Source of the DNA: Brucella sp. 21LCYQ03
GTDB lineage: Bacteria; Pseudomonadota; Alphaproteobacteria; Rhizobiales; Rhizobiaceae
Length of the DNA: 64,000 nt
Direction of reading: 5' to 3'
Assembly: GCF_023554105.1 (NCBI RefSeq)
Contig: NZ_JAMJWE010000004.1
Coordinates: 124,001-188,000 of the forward strand
This document shows, piece by piece, positions 53,517-61,930 of the stretch. The translations under genes were made by a program, and so were the position numbers. Numbering within the stretch: the first letter of the stretch is position 1; each line of letters begins with the position of its first letter. The notes beneath the pieces were generated by a model, which was not told the DNA's origin, searched no databases, and saw only the letters and a list, made by a program, of their open reading frames with translations.

Positions 53517-54128
53517 TTATGGATAGAGACGATCTTTGTGCCAATCGCCTTCCGGCGTGTCGCGGGTAAACAACACGCGGTCATGCAAGCGGAAGGGGCG
53601 ATCATGCCAGAACTCAATGGAGTCTGGGCGGATGCGGAAGCCCGACCAATGTTGCGGGCGAGGGATTTCACCAATCGCATAACGAGCCGTATATTCTGCA
53701 ACAGCTTTTTCGAGCGCAAAGCGGCTTTCGAGCGGGCGCGACTGTTTTGAAGCCCATGCGCCGATGCGGCTGCCACGCGGACGCGATGCATAATAAGCAT
53801 CGGCTTCCTCTGCACTAACTTTCTCAACAGGGCCGCGCACACGTACCTGACGACGCAGCGATTTCCAATGAAAGCACATGGCCGCTTTTTCGGCAGACAG
53901 GATTTCCTGCCCTTTGGTGCTTTCGTAATTGGTGTAGAAGACAAAGCCGTGCTCGTCGAAATCCTTAAGCAGAACCATACGCACATTTGGCAGGCCGTCG
54001 GGATCAACGGTGGCCAGCGCCAAAGCGTTTGGGTCATTCACTTCGCTTTTGGTGGCGTCATTCAGCCATTGTGCAAAGAGCTTGAAAGGTTCGGAACTCT
54101 GGGTGAAGTCGTCGCTGTTGTCGGTCAT
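53517..54128 (-). CDS. pdxH: Pyridoxamine/pyridoxine 5'-phosphate oxidase
   Basis: 203 residues, FMN-binding split-barrel fold. Conserved pieces are [33 protein letters not shown] and [18 protein letters not shown]. It makes pyridoxal phosphate. It faces ubiA and has a divergent, apparently separate promoter region upstream shared with the lipoprotein gene. Confidence 0.97.
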   Translation of the reverse strand: MTDNSDDFTQSSEPFKLFAQWLNDATKSEVNDPNALALATVDPDGLPNVRMVLLKDFDEHGFVFYTNYESTKGQEILSAEKAAMCFHWKSLRRQVRVRGPVEKVSAEEADAYYASRPRGSRIGAWASKQSRPLESRFALEKAVAEYTARYAIGEIPRPQHWSGFRIRPDSIEFWHDRPFRLHDRVLFTRDTPEGDWHKDRLYP

Positions 54129-54385
54129 TTTCTGCTATTTCATATCTTCATGAAAGTGTGTGAACGCGAACTTCGTCCATATCGCAAACTTTGTCCATGC
54201 TTTTGCTCAGATGAGCAGATTTTGAGCGTTGTTCTTTGGTAGTGATTTGTTTACCTTGCCTGCGAACCGCTTGTTAACTCCATATCCCCCATATTCACTG
54301 CATCTTTAGGATGTATTTAAGGGAATACCCGTTGGCCGCTGGACTTGCTCGCCGCGAGATAAATGATGTGATCTGCACACGAAGC

Positions 54386-54802
54386 ATGGCCCTGATCCGC
54401 CATGTGGCACTCGCTGCCGTCCTGGTTTCGCTCGCAGGTTGTGCGATGGGCGGAGTTGGTATCGACAAAGCGGTTCCTGATTCCTCGACCATCACTGGCT
54501 CTATAAAGTCCGTCGAAAAAGACGAGACGGATAATGGCAAGCGTTCCGACCAGTCTACAATCAAGAGCATTGTGTCAGCACTGAACTTTACCCAATGGGG
54601 TAAGAATCCGGTTCCGTGGGCTAATCCCGATACCGGCAGTCAGGGTGCCATCACCACTATTGCCGAAACAAAATCCAACGACACGCTGTGCCGCCAGTTT
54701 GAAACTTCGCGCGAAGCTTTCGATGGCGTTTCGATCTATCGCGGTGAAACCTGTATGCAGCGCGGCGGTGAGTGGACATTAACCTCATTTGCACCGCTTT
54801 AG
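54386..54802 (+). CDS. Outer-membrane-associated lipoprotein, RT0821/Lpp0805-like
   Basis: 138 residues from ATG 54386 (longer frame to 54311). A lipobox LAGC follows the hydrophobic region ALIRHVALAAVLVSLAGC. The mature part includes SDQSTIKSIVSALNF, DTLCRQFETSREAFDGVSIYRGE and CMQRGGEWTL, resembling the RT0821/Lpp0805 surface-protein family (found in Rickettsia and Rhizobiales) of unknown function. Two cysteines in the mature part could form a disulfide. Single gene, 114 bases before the DnaJ-like gene. Confidence 0.75.
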   Translation: MALIRHVALAAVLVSLAGCAMGGVGIDKAVPDSSTITGSIKSVEKDETDNGKRSDQSTIKSIVSALNFTQWGKNPVPWANPDTGSQGAITTIAETKSNDTLCRQFETSREAFDGVSIYRGETCMQRGGEWTLTSFAPL

Positions 54803-54916
54803 GCTTTTTAGAAAACCTTACGCTATTGCTCTGGAAGTTTTCTGGCTTAGTACTCATATTACGGCAAAGTGAGTCTAACGGCTGATAAATCAGTCATTTT
54901 CCCGAATGAGGACTAT

Positions 54917-55840
54917 ATGCGCGATCCCTATAGCGTGTTGGGCGTCGCCAAAACGGCGAAGCCCGAAGAAATAAAATCGGCTTTCCGCAAGCTGGCCAAG
55001 AAATACCATCCGGATCAGAATCAAAATGATCCGAAGGCGCAAGAGCGCTTTTCCGAAATCAATCAGGCCTATGAGATTGTCGGCGATAAAGACAAGCGCG
55101 GTCAGTTTGACCGGGGCGAAATCGATGCTGAAGGCAAGCAGGCATTTCAGGGCTTTGGCGGGCAGGGTGGTTTCGGCAGTCAATCTGGATTTGGTGGTGG
55201 CGGCGATCCTTTCGCTGGTTTTCGTCAGCGTGGCGGTGGCCAGCAGGGTGGTTTCGGCGGTGGTGCCGAAGACATTCTCAATGATATATTCGGTGGTGCT
55301 TTTGGCGGCGGCGGTGGTCGTACGCGTCAGCGTGGTCCCATCAAAGGCGATGATCTGGCTGCTTCGATCAACATCACGCTTGAGCAGGCTGCCGGCGCTG
55401 ACAAGGTAGAGGCCGTTTTTCCGAATGGCAAACACCTGAAAATCAAGCTGCCGCAGTTTGTTGAAGATGGTCAGACCATTCGCCTGAAAGGTCAGGGCGA
55501 GCATGTCGTCGGCGGTACGCCGGGCGATGCGCTGGTGACGATCCATTTCAAGCCAAGTGCGCGCTTCCGGCTTGAAGGCCGCGATGTGCATGTTGATCTG
55601 CCGGTTGAACTTGCAGACGCAGCGCTTGGTGGCAAAGCAGAGGTCGAAACGCTGAGCGGTCGTATTGCAGTCAAGGTGCCTGCATGGTCGAGTTCGGATA
55701 AGGTTTTGCGTCTTAAGGGCAAAGGACTGCCGCTCAAAGCCGGTGGCCATGGCGATCTCTATGTTCATGTTCGCATCATGTTGCCGGAAGGTGGCGATGC
55801 AGAATTGGAAGAATTTCTGAAAAAACGCAAAGGCGACTAA
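54917..55840 (+). CDS. CbpA-like DnaJ/Hsp40 co-chaperone (type II)
   Basis: 307 residues from ATG 54917 (GAGG ahead). A J-domain at 1-70 ([23 protein letters not shown] motif in KKYHPDQNQ) is followed by a Gly/Phe-rich linker ([16 protein letters not shown]) and the C-terminal beta-domains. No zinc-finger CxxCxGxG repeats, so it is a CbpA rather than DnaJ type. Stimulates DnaK ATPase in nucleoid or membrane stress roles; the partner DnaK is not nearby. Confidence 0.92.
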   Translation: MRDPYSVLGVAKTAKPEEIKSAFRKLAKKYHPDQNQNDPKAQERFSEINQAYEIVGDKDKRGQFDRGEIDAEGKQAFQGFGGQGGFGSQSGFGGGGDPFAGFRQRGGGQQGGFGGGAEDILNDIFGGAFGGGGGRTRQRGPIKGDDLAASINITLEQAAGADKVEAVFPNGKHLKIKLPQFVEDGQTIRLKGQGEHVVGGTPGDALVTIHFKPSARFRLEGRDVHVDLPVELADAALGGKAEVETLSGRIAVKVPAWSSSDKVLRLKGKGLPLKAGGHGDLYVHVRIMLPEGGDAELEEFLKKRKGD

Positions 55841-55999
55841 TAAGCTTTTGTCGCTTTTACTGGTGCCGGATCGCTGCACTGGGCGGCGATCCGTCGCTTA
55901 GATTTTATAATACCCGGCTTTTTATGCGCAATTGCTTGAAGCCTGTGCAATGCTGTGCGATAGGGCATCTAGTTGATTATATTTCGATGAGGACCCTTA

Positions 56000-56818
56000 A
56001 TGACCGCAAAGTCAGGTTTGTTGCAGGGCAAGCGCGGATTGATTCTGGGCGTAGCCAACAACCGTTCTATCGCCTGGGGCATTGCCAAGGCCGCTCGTGA
56101 AGCTGGTGCGGAACTCGCATTCACCTATCAGGGTGATGCGCTGAAGAAGCGCGTCGAGCCGCTTGCCGAAGAACTGGATGCTTTTGTTGCCGGACATTGC
56201 GATGTTGCCGACGGTGCAAGCATTGATGCTGTTTTTGAAGCATTGGAAAAGAAGTGGGGCAAGCTCGACTTCGTCGTTCACGCCATTGGTTTCTCCGATA
56301 AGGACGAACTGACTGGTCGTTATGTCGACACCAGCGAAGCCAATTTCCAGAACACCATGCTGATTTCTGTTTATTCGCTGACCGCGATTTCGCGTCGTGC
56401 GGAAAAATTGATGAATGACGGTGGTTCGATTCTCACGCTGACCTATTATGGCGCTGAAAAAGTTATGCCGAACTACAACGTCATGGGCGTTGCAAAGGCA
56501 GCTCTTGAAGCCAGCGTGAAGTATCTGGCCGTTGATCTTGGACCGCAGAACATTCGCGTGAATGCGATTTCGGCAGGCCCGATCAAGACGCTGGCAGCGT
56601 CCGGCATCGGTGACTTCCGCTACATTCTCAAGTGGAACGAATATAACGCACCGCTGCGCCGCACGGTTACGATTGATGAAGTGGGCGATGTTGGCCTTTA
56701 CTTCCTCTCCGACCTCTCGCGCTCGGTAACCGGTGAAGTCCACCATGCCGACAGCGGCTATCATGTCATCGGCATGAAAGCGGTTGACGCGCCGGACATC
56801 TCGGTCATCAAAGACTGA
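56000..56818 (+). CDS. fabI: Enoyl-[acyl-carrier-protein] reductase (NADH) FabI
   Basis: 272 residues. FabI signatures: GLILGVANNRSIAWGIAKA (unusual glycine-rich dinucleotide loop), the catalytic pair in LTYYGAEKVMPNYNVMGVAK (Tyr and Tyr-X6-Lys) and PIKTLAASGI. It completes fatty acid elongation in type II synthesis and is the triclosan target in E. coli. A strong terminator that resembles half of the intergenic palindrome follows. Confidence 0.96.
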   Translation: MTAKSGLLQGKRGLILGVANNRSIAWGIAKAAREAGAELAFTYQGDALKKRVEPLAEELDAFVAGHCDVADGASIDAVFEALEKKWGKLDFVVHAIGFSDKDELTGRYVDTSEANFQNTMLISVYSLTAISRRAEKLMNDGGSILTLTYYGAEKVMPNYNVMGVAKAALEASVKYLAVDLGPQNIRVNAISAGPIKTLAASGIGDFRYILKWNEYNAPLRRTVTIDEVGDVGLYFLSDLSRSVTGEVHHADSGYHVIGMKAVDAPDISVIKD

Positions 56819-56830
56819 TTTAAGCATTCC

Positions 56831-56867
56831 AAAATCCCGAAAAGTTGACCGACTTTTCGGGATTTTT
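56831..56867 (+). terminator. Terminator after fabI
   Basis: AAAATCCCGAAAAGT (56831-56845) pairs with ACTTTTCGGGATTTTT across TGACCG. It is 13 bases past the stop, with the T-run built into the stem end. The CCCGAAAAGT arm is like the repeated intergenic element. Confidence 0.9.
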
Positions 56868-56931
56868 CTTTGTCTCTTCATCGCCGAAGGGGCTATTCAA
56901 AATAGAATTACTTGCAGACAGAGGTGTGATT

Positions 56932-57522
56932 TTGGCCCGCGAGATCATCTATTTTTCGCGTCATGGTGAGACGGATTGGAATGTTGCGCAGCGCATTCAG
57001 GGACAGCTTGATATTGATATCAATGCGCATGGCCGCACACAGGCAGATCGAAATGGTGATATGCTGAAATCGTTGATCGGCGATGGCGCTGGTTACGATT
57101 TTGTTGCAAGCCCTCTGCGCCGCACCCGCGAAACCATGGAGCGCATTCGCCTGCGCATGGGCCTTGATCCTTATGATTTCCGCACCGACCCGCAATTGAT
57201 GGAAGTGAATTTCGGCGATTGGCAGGGCTTCATGATGGAAGACATTGCCAAAGAGCGCGAAGATCTTCTCGATGCCCGCGCTCAGGACAAGTGGAATTTT
57301 ATACCGCCGGGCGAGACGGCTGAAAGCTATATGCGCCTGTCACAGCGCATTGGCCGCTGGGTCGAAGCGGTTGAATGGCCAACGGTCTGCGTGACGCATG
57401 GCGGCTGCATTCGCACGCTGTTCTATCTCTATGGCGATATGGATGGCCATGCTGCGGCCAATCTCTCGATCCCGCAGGACAAGATCCTGAAATTCGAGAA
57501 CAACAAGCTTGAGTGGGTTTAA
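56932..57522 (+). CDS. Histidine phosphatase family protein (phosphoglycerate mutase-like)
   Basis: About 196 residues from TTG 56932 (GAGG ahead); GTG 56926 is also possible. The branch-1 histidine phosphatase motif is FSRHGETDWN, with the second catalytic His in VCVTHGGCIRTL and RRTRETMERI between. Members include GpmB-like and acid or sugar phosphatases; the substrate cannot be told. It overlaps the convergent ClC gene by four bases. Confidence 0.85.
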   Translation: MAREIIYFSRHGETDWNVAQRIQGQLDIDINAHGRTQADRNGDMLKSLIGDGAGYDFVASPLRRTRETMERIRLRMGLDPYDFRTDPQLMEVNFGDWQGFMMEDIAKEREDLLDARAQDKWNFIPPGETAESYMRLSQRIGRWVEAVEWPTVCVTHGGCIRTLFYLYGDMDGHAAANLSIPQDKILKFENNKLEWV

Positions 57523-58871
57523 GCCAGCCCCGTATGCGACTCGGCTGGCCTGTCTTTCGGTTTGATGCCAGCCTGTGCCAGTGTTCGATCAAGAAGCTGT
57601 TCATAGATAGGCTTACCGCCAATCCATTGCGCAACAAGATTGGCTGTGAGGCAGGTGGCAATCAGCGGCATCGCCATGCCATATGCACCTGTGAGTTCGA
57701 GCGTCAGAACAACGCCGACAATTGGCGCGCGAACCGATGCCGTAAACAGCCCGCCCATCGCGGCAATCGCAAATGCCAGCGGCATGATGCCTGCATCGGG
57801 CAGAAGCACACTGATGATGCCAGCAAACGCCAGTCCGATACAGGTCGCCAGTGTGAGCATTGGCGCAAAAATGCCGCCCGGAACACCGCTGGAATAGCTG
57901 CCGACCATGGTGAAATAGCGCGCAAAGGCCAGCAGAAGCAGCAATGCCAAGCCGGTTTTCTGGTGAGCAAGCTCCATGATGATATGCTCGCCGCCAGTGA
58001 CCGAATAAGGCAACACAATAAACAGTGCTCCCACGCATAGCCCGATGATCGCCGGATAAAGATAAGGCACGCGATTGTGCATACGCGCTGCAAAATCGAC
58101 CGCCCACATGATGCCACCATTGAGCGCCACGCCAACGAAGCCAAGCAGACAGCCGAGCACCACAAAGGCGGGGAGATGTTCAAGCGCTGCTTTTACATCA
58201 GGCATCGACATATCGGGTGCGGTTCCGCCGATAATCTGCGTCATAACGGTTGCGAGAAGGGCGGCCGCGATCACACCCATATAGGTGCGGAATGTATAGG
58301 GAAACTGCTTGTGGGTTTCTTCAACGATAAACAGAACACCGGCTAGTGGCGCATTAAACGCGCAGGCAAGACCCGCAGCCGCGCCCGCAGCCAGGATGCC
58401 ACGCCGTTCAGTTTCGCTGACTTTGAAGAAATCAGTAATTGCAGCACCAAGTGATGCGCCAATGTGGATGGTCGGGCCTTCGCGCCCCAGAACGAGGCCT
58501 GATGAGATTGACGTGATGCCCATGAGAAATTTTACAGGCAGGACACGCCGCCAGCGGACTTCACGCAAGCCTTCCATCGCGCCTTCAATTTCCTGAACGC
58601 CACTGCCGCCAGCTTCGGGCGCAAAACGACGAACAATGAAAGCTGCAAGAACTGTGCAGCACATTGTAAACAGTGCTGCTGCAACGATAAGCGATGTTCC
58701 GGTGATGTATTGGCCCAGCTTCTGCGGCCATGTCATCAATGCATCAATGATAAGATGAAAATAAGATCCGACAGTTCCGGTCAACATTCCAGTTAGCGCC
58801 GCAAAGAATACATAGCGCGCTTGTGCCGATCGATTTCCCGGCCTGTCGAGTGATTTTATCGGATCATCCAT
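57519..58871 (-). CDS. ClC-family chloride channel/H+ antiporter
   Basis: 450 residues. ClC signatures: GGSGVQEIEGA (GSGIP-like), GREGPTIHIGASL (the gating glutamate is kept), AFNAPLAGVLFIVEE and SGVPGGIFAPMLTLA. About 10-12 helical stretches fit the 18-helix ClC fold; the presence of the gating glutamate favours a proton-coupled antiporter as in E. coli ClcA. A start at ATG 58871 is preferred over TTG 58886, which is open. Confidence 0.9.
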   Translation of the reverse strand: MDDPIKSLDRPGNRSAQARYVFFAALTGMLTGTVGSYFHLIIDALMTWPQKLGQYITGTSLIVAAALFTMCCTVLAAFIVRRFAPEAGGSGVQEIEGAMEGLREVRWRRVLPVKFLMGITSISSGLVLGREGPTIHIGASLGAAITDFFKVSETERRGILAAGAAAGLACAFNAPLAGVLFIVEETHKQFPYTFRTYMGVIAAALLATVMTQIIGGTAPDMSMPDVKAALEHLPAFVVLGCLLGFVGVALNGGIMWAVDFAARMHNRVPYLYPAIIGLCVGALFIVLPYSVTGGEHIIMELAHQKTGLALLLLLAFARYFTMVGSYSSGVPGGIFAPMLTLATCIGLAFAGIISVLLPDAGIMPLAFAIAAMGGLFTASVRAPIVGVVLTLELTGAYGMAMPLIATCLTANLVAQWIGGKPIYEQLLDRTLAQAGIKPKDRPAESHTGLA

Positions 58872-58990
58872 CGATGTTTGCCCCAAGACTCAATACTCGG
58901 CCTGACCGGATTATTGGAGGCCCCCATCTCTCGGACACAAGCAGACTCGGCCTTAAAAGTCTAGCAACGACGTCACCCGGAAGATCATTA

Positions 58991-59006
58991 TTTGCCATTT
59001 GGCAAA
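58991..59006 (+). promoter_or_regulatory. Palindrome overlapping the promoter of the Xre/RES module
   Basis: TTTGCCA-TT-TGGCAAA is a perfect inverted repeat with 7-base arms. A TATATT -10 (59014-59019) lies 17 bases from TTTGCC, so the palindrome overlaps the -35. This is where antitoxins of this family usually bind their own promoter. Confidence 0.6.
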
Positions 59007-59041
59007 ATTATGCTATATTTTCGCCATAAGGAAGGTGCGCG

Positions 59042-59455
59042 ATGGAACTTCAGCCGATCAGTATCACGCCAGCAGGCACTCTGACGCATGCGATTACCGA
59101 CGAAGAAGCCGGTGCATTGGCGCGCACAACGGTTAATTTGCTAAAGGTCTGGAAGCTTTCGGATATGGAAGCCTGCACATTGTTGGGCGATATGTCGCCG
59201 CGCACATGGGCGCGCTGGAAAGACGGCAGCATTGGCCGGATTGATCGCGACCTGCGGATGCGTATGGCGCATCTGATGGGTATTCACAAAGGCCTGCGCT
59301 ATATGTTCCGCGATGCCGCACGCGGCTACGCATGGATCAGAAAGCCCAATGACGCTTTCGGCGGTCTTTCGGCGCTTGATCTTATGCTGCGCGGCGAAAT
59401 TGCTGATCTCGCCGCCCTTCGCGAATGGCTCAATGCGGAGCGCGGCGCGTGGTAA
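59042..59455 (+). CDS. Xre/MbcA/ParS-family antitoxin (DUF2384)
   Basis: 137 residues. A helix-turn-helix-like N-terminal half contains VNLLKVWKLSDMEACTLLGD and PRTWARWKDGS, and the C-terminal half is the DUF2384 toxin-binding domain (AHLMGIHKGLRYMFRD, RKPNDAFGGLSALDLML, in which WIRKPNDAFGG is the family signature). GGAAGGTG precedes the start. It overlaps the toxin gene start, so the antitoxin is made first in the usual order. Confidence 0.9.
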   Translation: MELQPISITPAGTLTHAITDEEAGALARTTVNLLKVWKLSDMEACTLLGDMSPRTWARWKDGSIGRIDRDLRMRMAHLMGIHKGLRYMFRDAARGYAWIRKPNDAFGGLSALDLMLRGEIADLAALREWLNAERGAW

Positions 59456-60147
59456 GCGGATTGGCGCAAAAGCGACATGTTCAATGGCCGCAGACGTTTC
59501 GTATTATCCGCTCCATTCATCCGCCAATCGATCTGTTTGAAGATATTGCCGACCCGCGTGACTGGGAAGCACTGGCTTCGGTCGAGGAAAAAACCAATCC
59601 GCGTATTCGGTTTGAAATCGGAGATTTGGGCAAAGTTCCGGCCGACCGGCGCGTTGCAGGGCAGGGCGCAACCTATGTGATGGCGCCTTTTGTGCATTGT
59701 TCGATAACCCGTCCGGGGCGTTTCAGCGATGGCAGTTACGGCATCTATTATGCCGCTGATCGCGAAGATGTGGCACTGGCTGAAACCATTCATCATCATG
59801 AAAAATTCATGCGCGCAACCAAGGAAGAGCCGGGCTGGACCTCAGATTTTCGGGTGCTGATTGGCAGTGTGGATAAGGAATTAGACGACGTGAGCGCAGC
59901 TCCGGGTGTCCTTGATCCGGTCGATTATGCAGCGTCTCATGTTGCCGGAAGAGACCTGCGCGCAAGCGGCAGTCATGGGCTTCTATGGCCAAGTGTGCGG
60001 ATGCGCGGTGGCTGTTGTATCGGGATTTTCTGGCCGAATGTTATAACGATTCCCGTTCAGGGTCGGCATTACAGTTATCATTGGGACGGAACCCGTGTCG
60101 ATTTCGTTCGTCAATACGACACGGGCGAAGTGCTTGCTGTAAGCTGA
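59449..60147 (+). CDS. RES-domain toxin (NAD+ phosphorylase type)
   Basis: About 232 residues from GTG 59449, which overlaps the antitoxin stop by seven bases and has GGAG nine bases ahead; ATG 59425 is also open. RES residues fit: an early Arg (FRIIR), Tyr in GSYGIYYAADREDVAL, Glu in LAETIHHHEKF and Ser in GLLWPSVR. Characterised RES toxins (Res, MbcT, ParT) degrade or modify with NAD+, causing growth arrest. All catalytic positions look intact. Confidence 0.9.
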   Translation: MVSGLAQKRHVQWPQTFRIIRSIHPPIDLFEDIADPRDWEALASVEEKTNPRIRFEIGDLGKVPADRRVAGQGATYVMAPFVHCSITRPGRFSDGSYGIYYAADREDVALAETIHHHEKFMRATKEEPGWTSDFRVLIGSVDKELDDVSAAPGVLDPVDYAASHVAGRDLRASGSHGLLWPSVRMRGGCCIGIFWPNVITIPVQGRHYSYHWDGTRVDFVRQYDTGEVLAVS

Positions 60148-60149
60148 TG

Positions 60150-60401
60150 TTACGGCGCTTCCTGAATGTCGGTGATGAAGCGCGTATTATCGGCTTCATC
60201 ATAAAGAATGATGACCTTCATGCCCTTGTTGATGGCGGAATAATCGAACTCGCCCGGCAACTTATAGGTCTTGCCGTCATCAAGCGTAATCGTTTCCTTA
60301 TCCTGATTGATGCCAGTGATCTTGCCTTCAACATCATCTGCCATTGCGACGGTCGAAAAGAGCGAAGCAATGATAAAGAGCAGTCCCACAATATATTGCA
60401 T
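60150..60401 (-). CDS. Small exported DUF1344 protein
   Basis: 83 residues from ATG 60401. A signal peptide (IVGLLFIIASLFSTVAMA) is followed by a compact beta-rich domain (DVEGKITGINQDKETITLDDG, TYKLPGEFD, KVIILYDEADNTRFI), which looks like an OB/SH3-like fold. It matches DUF1344, restricted to alphaproteobacteria; no function is known. It lies immediately after the RES toxin but on the opposite strand. Confidence 0.82.
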   Translation of the reverse strand: MQYIVGLLFIIASLFSTVAMADDVEGKITGINQDKETITLDDGKTYKLPGEFDYSAINKGMKVIILYDEADNTRFITDIQEAP

Positions 60402-60703
60402 GGGTGCTATCCTCCATTTGGGTGCCCGACCGTCCACTGACTGATTCGACACGAATTGCATTTTGCGATTGTTCCCGGATTTTTTAGCAAACACTAAGAG
60501 CTGAAACCGAGGGAAGCAACTTCATTTGTGGGCGTATTTTAGCCGGTGGAATGTGTCAAAAAGAATGCGGCATGTGGATGATCTGATGGAAATTTTGCGA
60601 TCCTGATGCGCTATGCCCAGCAATAATTTGACCGTTGCTCAAAAGGCCAATAAAACCGCCCCATATCTTGCCGGAAAAGGCGCTCCGTAATCAGGCTTAG
60701 CTC
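60402..60703. other. Intergenic region between the DUF1344 gene and aroC
   Basis: 302 bases with divergent promoters for the DUF1344 gene (minus) and aroC (plus). No notable repeat, small gene or RNA was recognised. Confidence 0.5.
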
Positions 60704-61798
60704 ATGTCTCATAACAGTTTCGGTCATCTGTTCCGCGTAACAACCTGGGGTGAAAGCCATGGTATTGCGCTTGGTTGTGTCGTGGATGGCTGCCCTCCCG
60801 GCATCACATTTACCGAGGCCGAAATTCAATCCTATCTCGATAAGCGCAAGCCGGGTCAGTCAAAATACACGACGCAGCGCCGCGAGCCGGATCAGGTTCG
60901 TGTGCTTTCCGGTGTGCTTTTAGGCGACGATGGCGTCACGATGACCACCACTGGCACGCCAATTTCGATGATGATCGAAAACACCGATCAGCGTTCCAAG
61001 GATTATGGTGACATTGCACGGCAATATCGTCCGGGCCATGCCGATTATGCCTATGATGTGAAATATGGCATTCGCGATTTTCGCGGTGGTGGACGCTCTT
61101 CGGCGCGCGAAACCGCTGCGCGCGTTGCAGCAGGTGCTATTGCGCGTAAGGTTGTTCCGGGTTTGCAGGTGCGTGGCGCGCTGGTCTCGATGGGCGTTCA
61201 CGACATTGATCGCTCGCGCTGGGACTGGAACGAAGTCGATAACAACCCGTTCTTCACGCCGGATGCGGGTTCGGTCGAGGTATTTGCAGAATATCTTGAT
61301 GGCATCCGCAAGAACGGCTCGTCCATTGGCGCGATTATTGAAATCGTGGCCGAAGGTGTTCCTGCCGGTATCGGTGCGCCGATCTACGGCAAGCTCGATC
61401 AGGACATTGCAAGCTATCTCATGTCGATCAATGCCGTGAAGGGCGTTGAGATTGGCAATGGTTTTGAAGCCGCGCGTCTAACTGGCGAAGAAAATGCCGA
61501 CGAAATGCGGATTGGTAATGATGGCCAGCCGGTGTTCCTATCCAATCATGCCGGTGGTGTGTTGGGCGGCATTGCAACCGGTGCGCCGGTCGTCTCGCGT
61601 TTCGCAGTGAAGCCAACATCGTCGATCCTTACGCCGCGCAAGTCGATTGATGCGCAGGGCAAGGAAGTGGATGTGATGACCAAGGGGCGTCATGATCCTT
61701 GCGTGGGCATCCGCGCTGTGCCGATTGGCGAAGCGATGGTCGCTTGTGCCATTGCCGATCATTATCTGCGCCATCGCGGACAGACAGGACGCGTATAA
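60704..61798 (+). CDS. aroC: Chorismate synthase
   Basis: 364 residues. All three signature blocks are present: [18 protein letters not shown], the flavin/substrate region [21 protein letters not shown], and [25 protein letters not shown]-dependent last step of the shikimate pathway. The palindrome copy 7 lies between it and ribB. Confidence 0.98.
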   Translation: MSHNSFGHLFRVTTWGESHGIALGCVVDGCPPGITFTEAEIQSYLDKRKPGQSKYTTQRREPDQVRVLSGVLLGDDGVTMTTTGTPISMMIENTDQRSKDYGDIARQYRPGHADYAYDVKYGIRDFRGGGRSSARETAARVAAGAIARKVVPGLQVRGALVSMGVHDIDRSRWDWNEVDNNPFFTPDAGSVEVFAEYLDGIRKNGSSIGAIIEIVAEGVPAGIGAPIYGKLDQDIASYLMSINAVKGVEIGNGFEAARLTGEENADEMRIGNDGQPVFLSNHAGGVLGGIATGAPVVSRFAVKPTSSILTPRKSIDAQGKEVDVMTKGRHDPCVGIRAVPIGEAMVACAIADHYLRHRGQTGRV

Positions 61799-61812
61799 AA
61801 TATTCAGAGACA

Positions 61813-61907
61813 AGTTTCAGGAACTTTGGGCCGGTTCTGAGTATGTCGCGGAAAAGTGGGAACCGGTTTTCCGATAACGACATGCGTGAAAGCGAGATAC
61901 TGAAACT
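61813..61907 (+). repeat. Composite intergenic palindromic element (copy 7), between aroC and ribB
   Basis: The core, GTATGTCG 61841-61848 with CGACATGC 61878-61885 (one G-T), surrounds GCGGAAAAGTGGGAACCGG. It is nested within an outer inverted repeat AGTTTCAG 61813-61820 with CTGAAACT 61900-61907. Confidence 0.7.
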
Positions 61908-61930
61908 GAGGGACAAAGATTGAGGCTGAA

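Noticed and set aside
55868-55892. GGATCGC/GCGATCC inverted repeat after the DnaJ-like gene as a terminator
   Set aside because: Seven-bp stem with an 11-base loop and no T-run on either strand; too weak to call.
61799-61930. Possible FMN riboswitch ahead of ribB
   Set aside because: The conserved RFN stems were not seen. The leader is taken up by palindrome copy 7 and its outer repeat.
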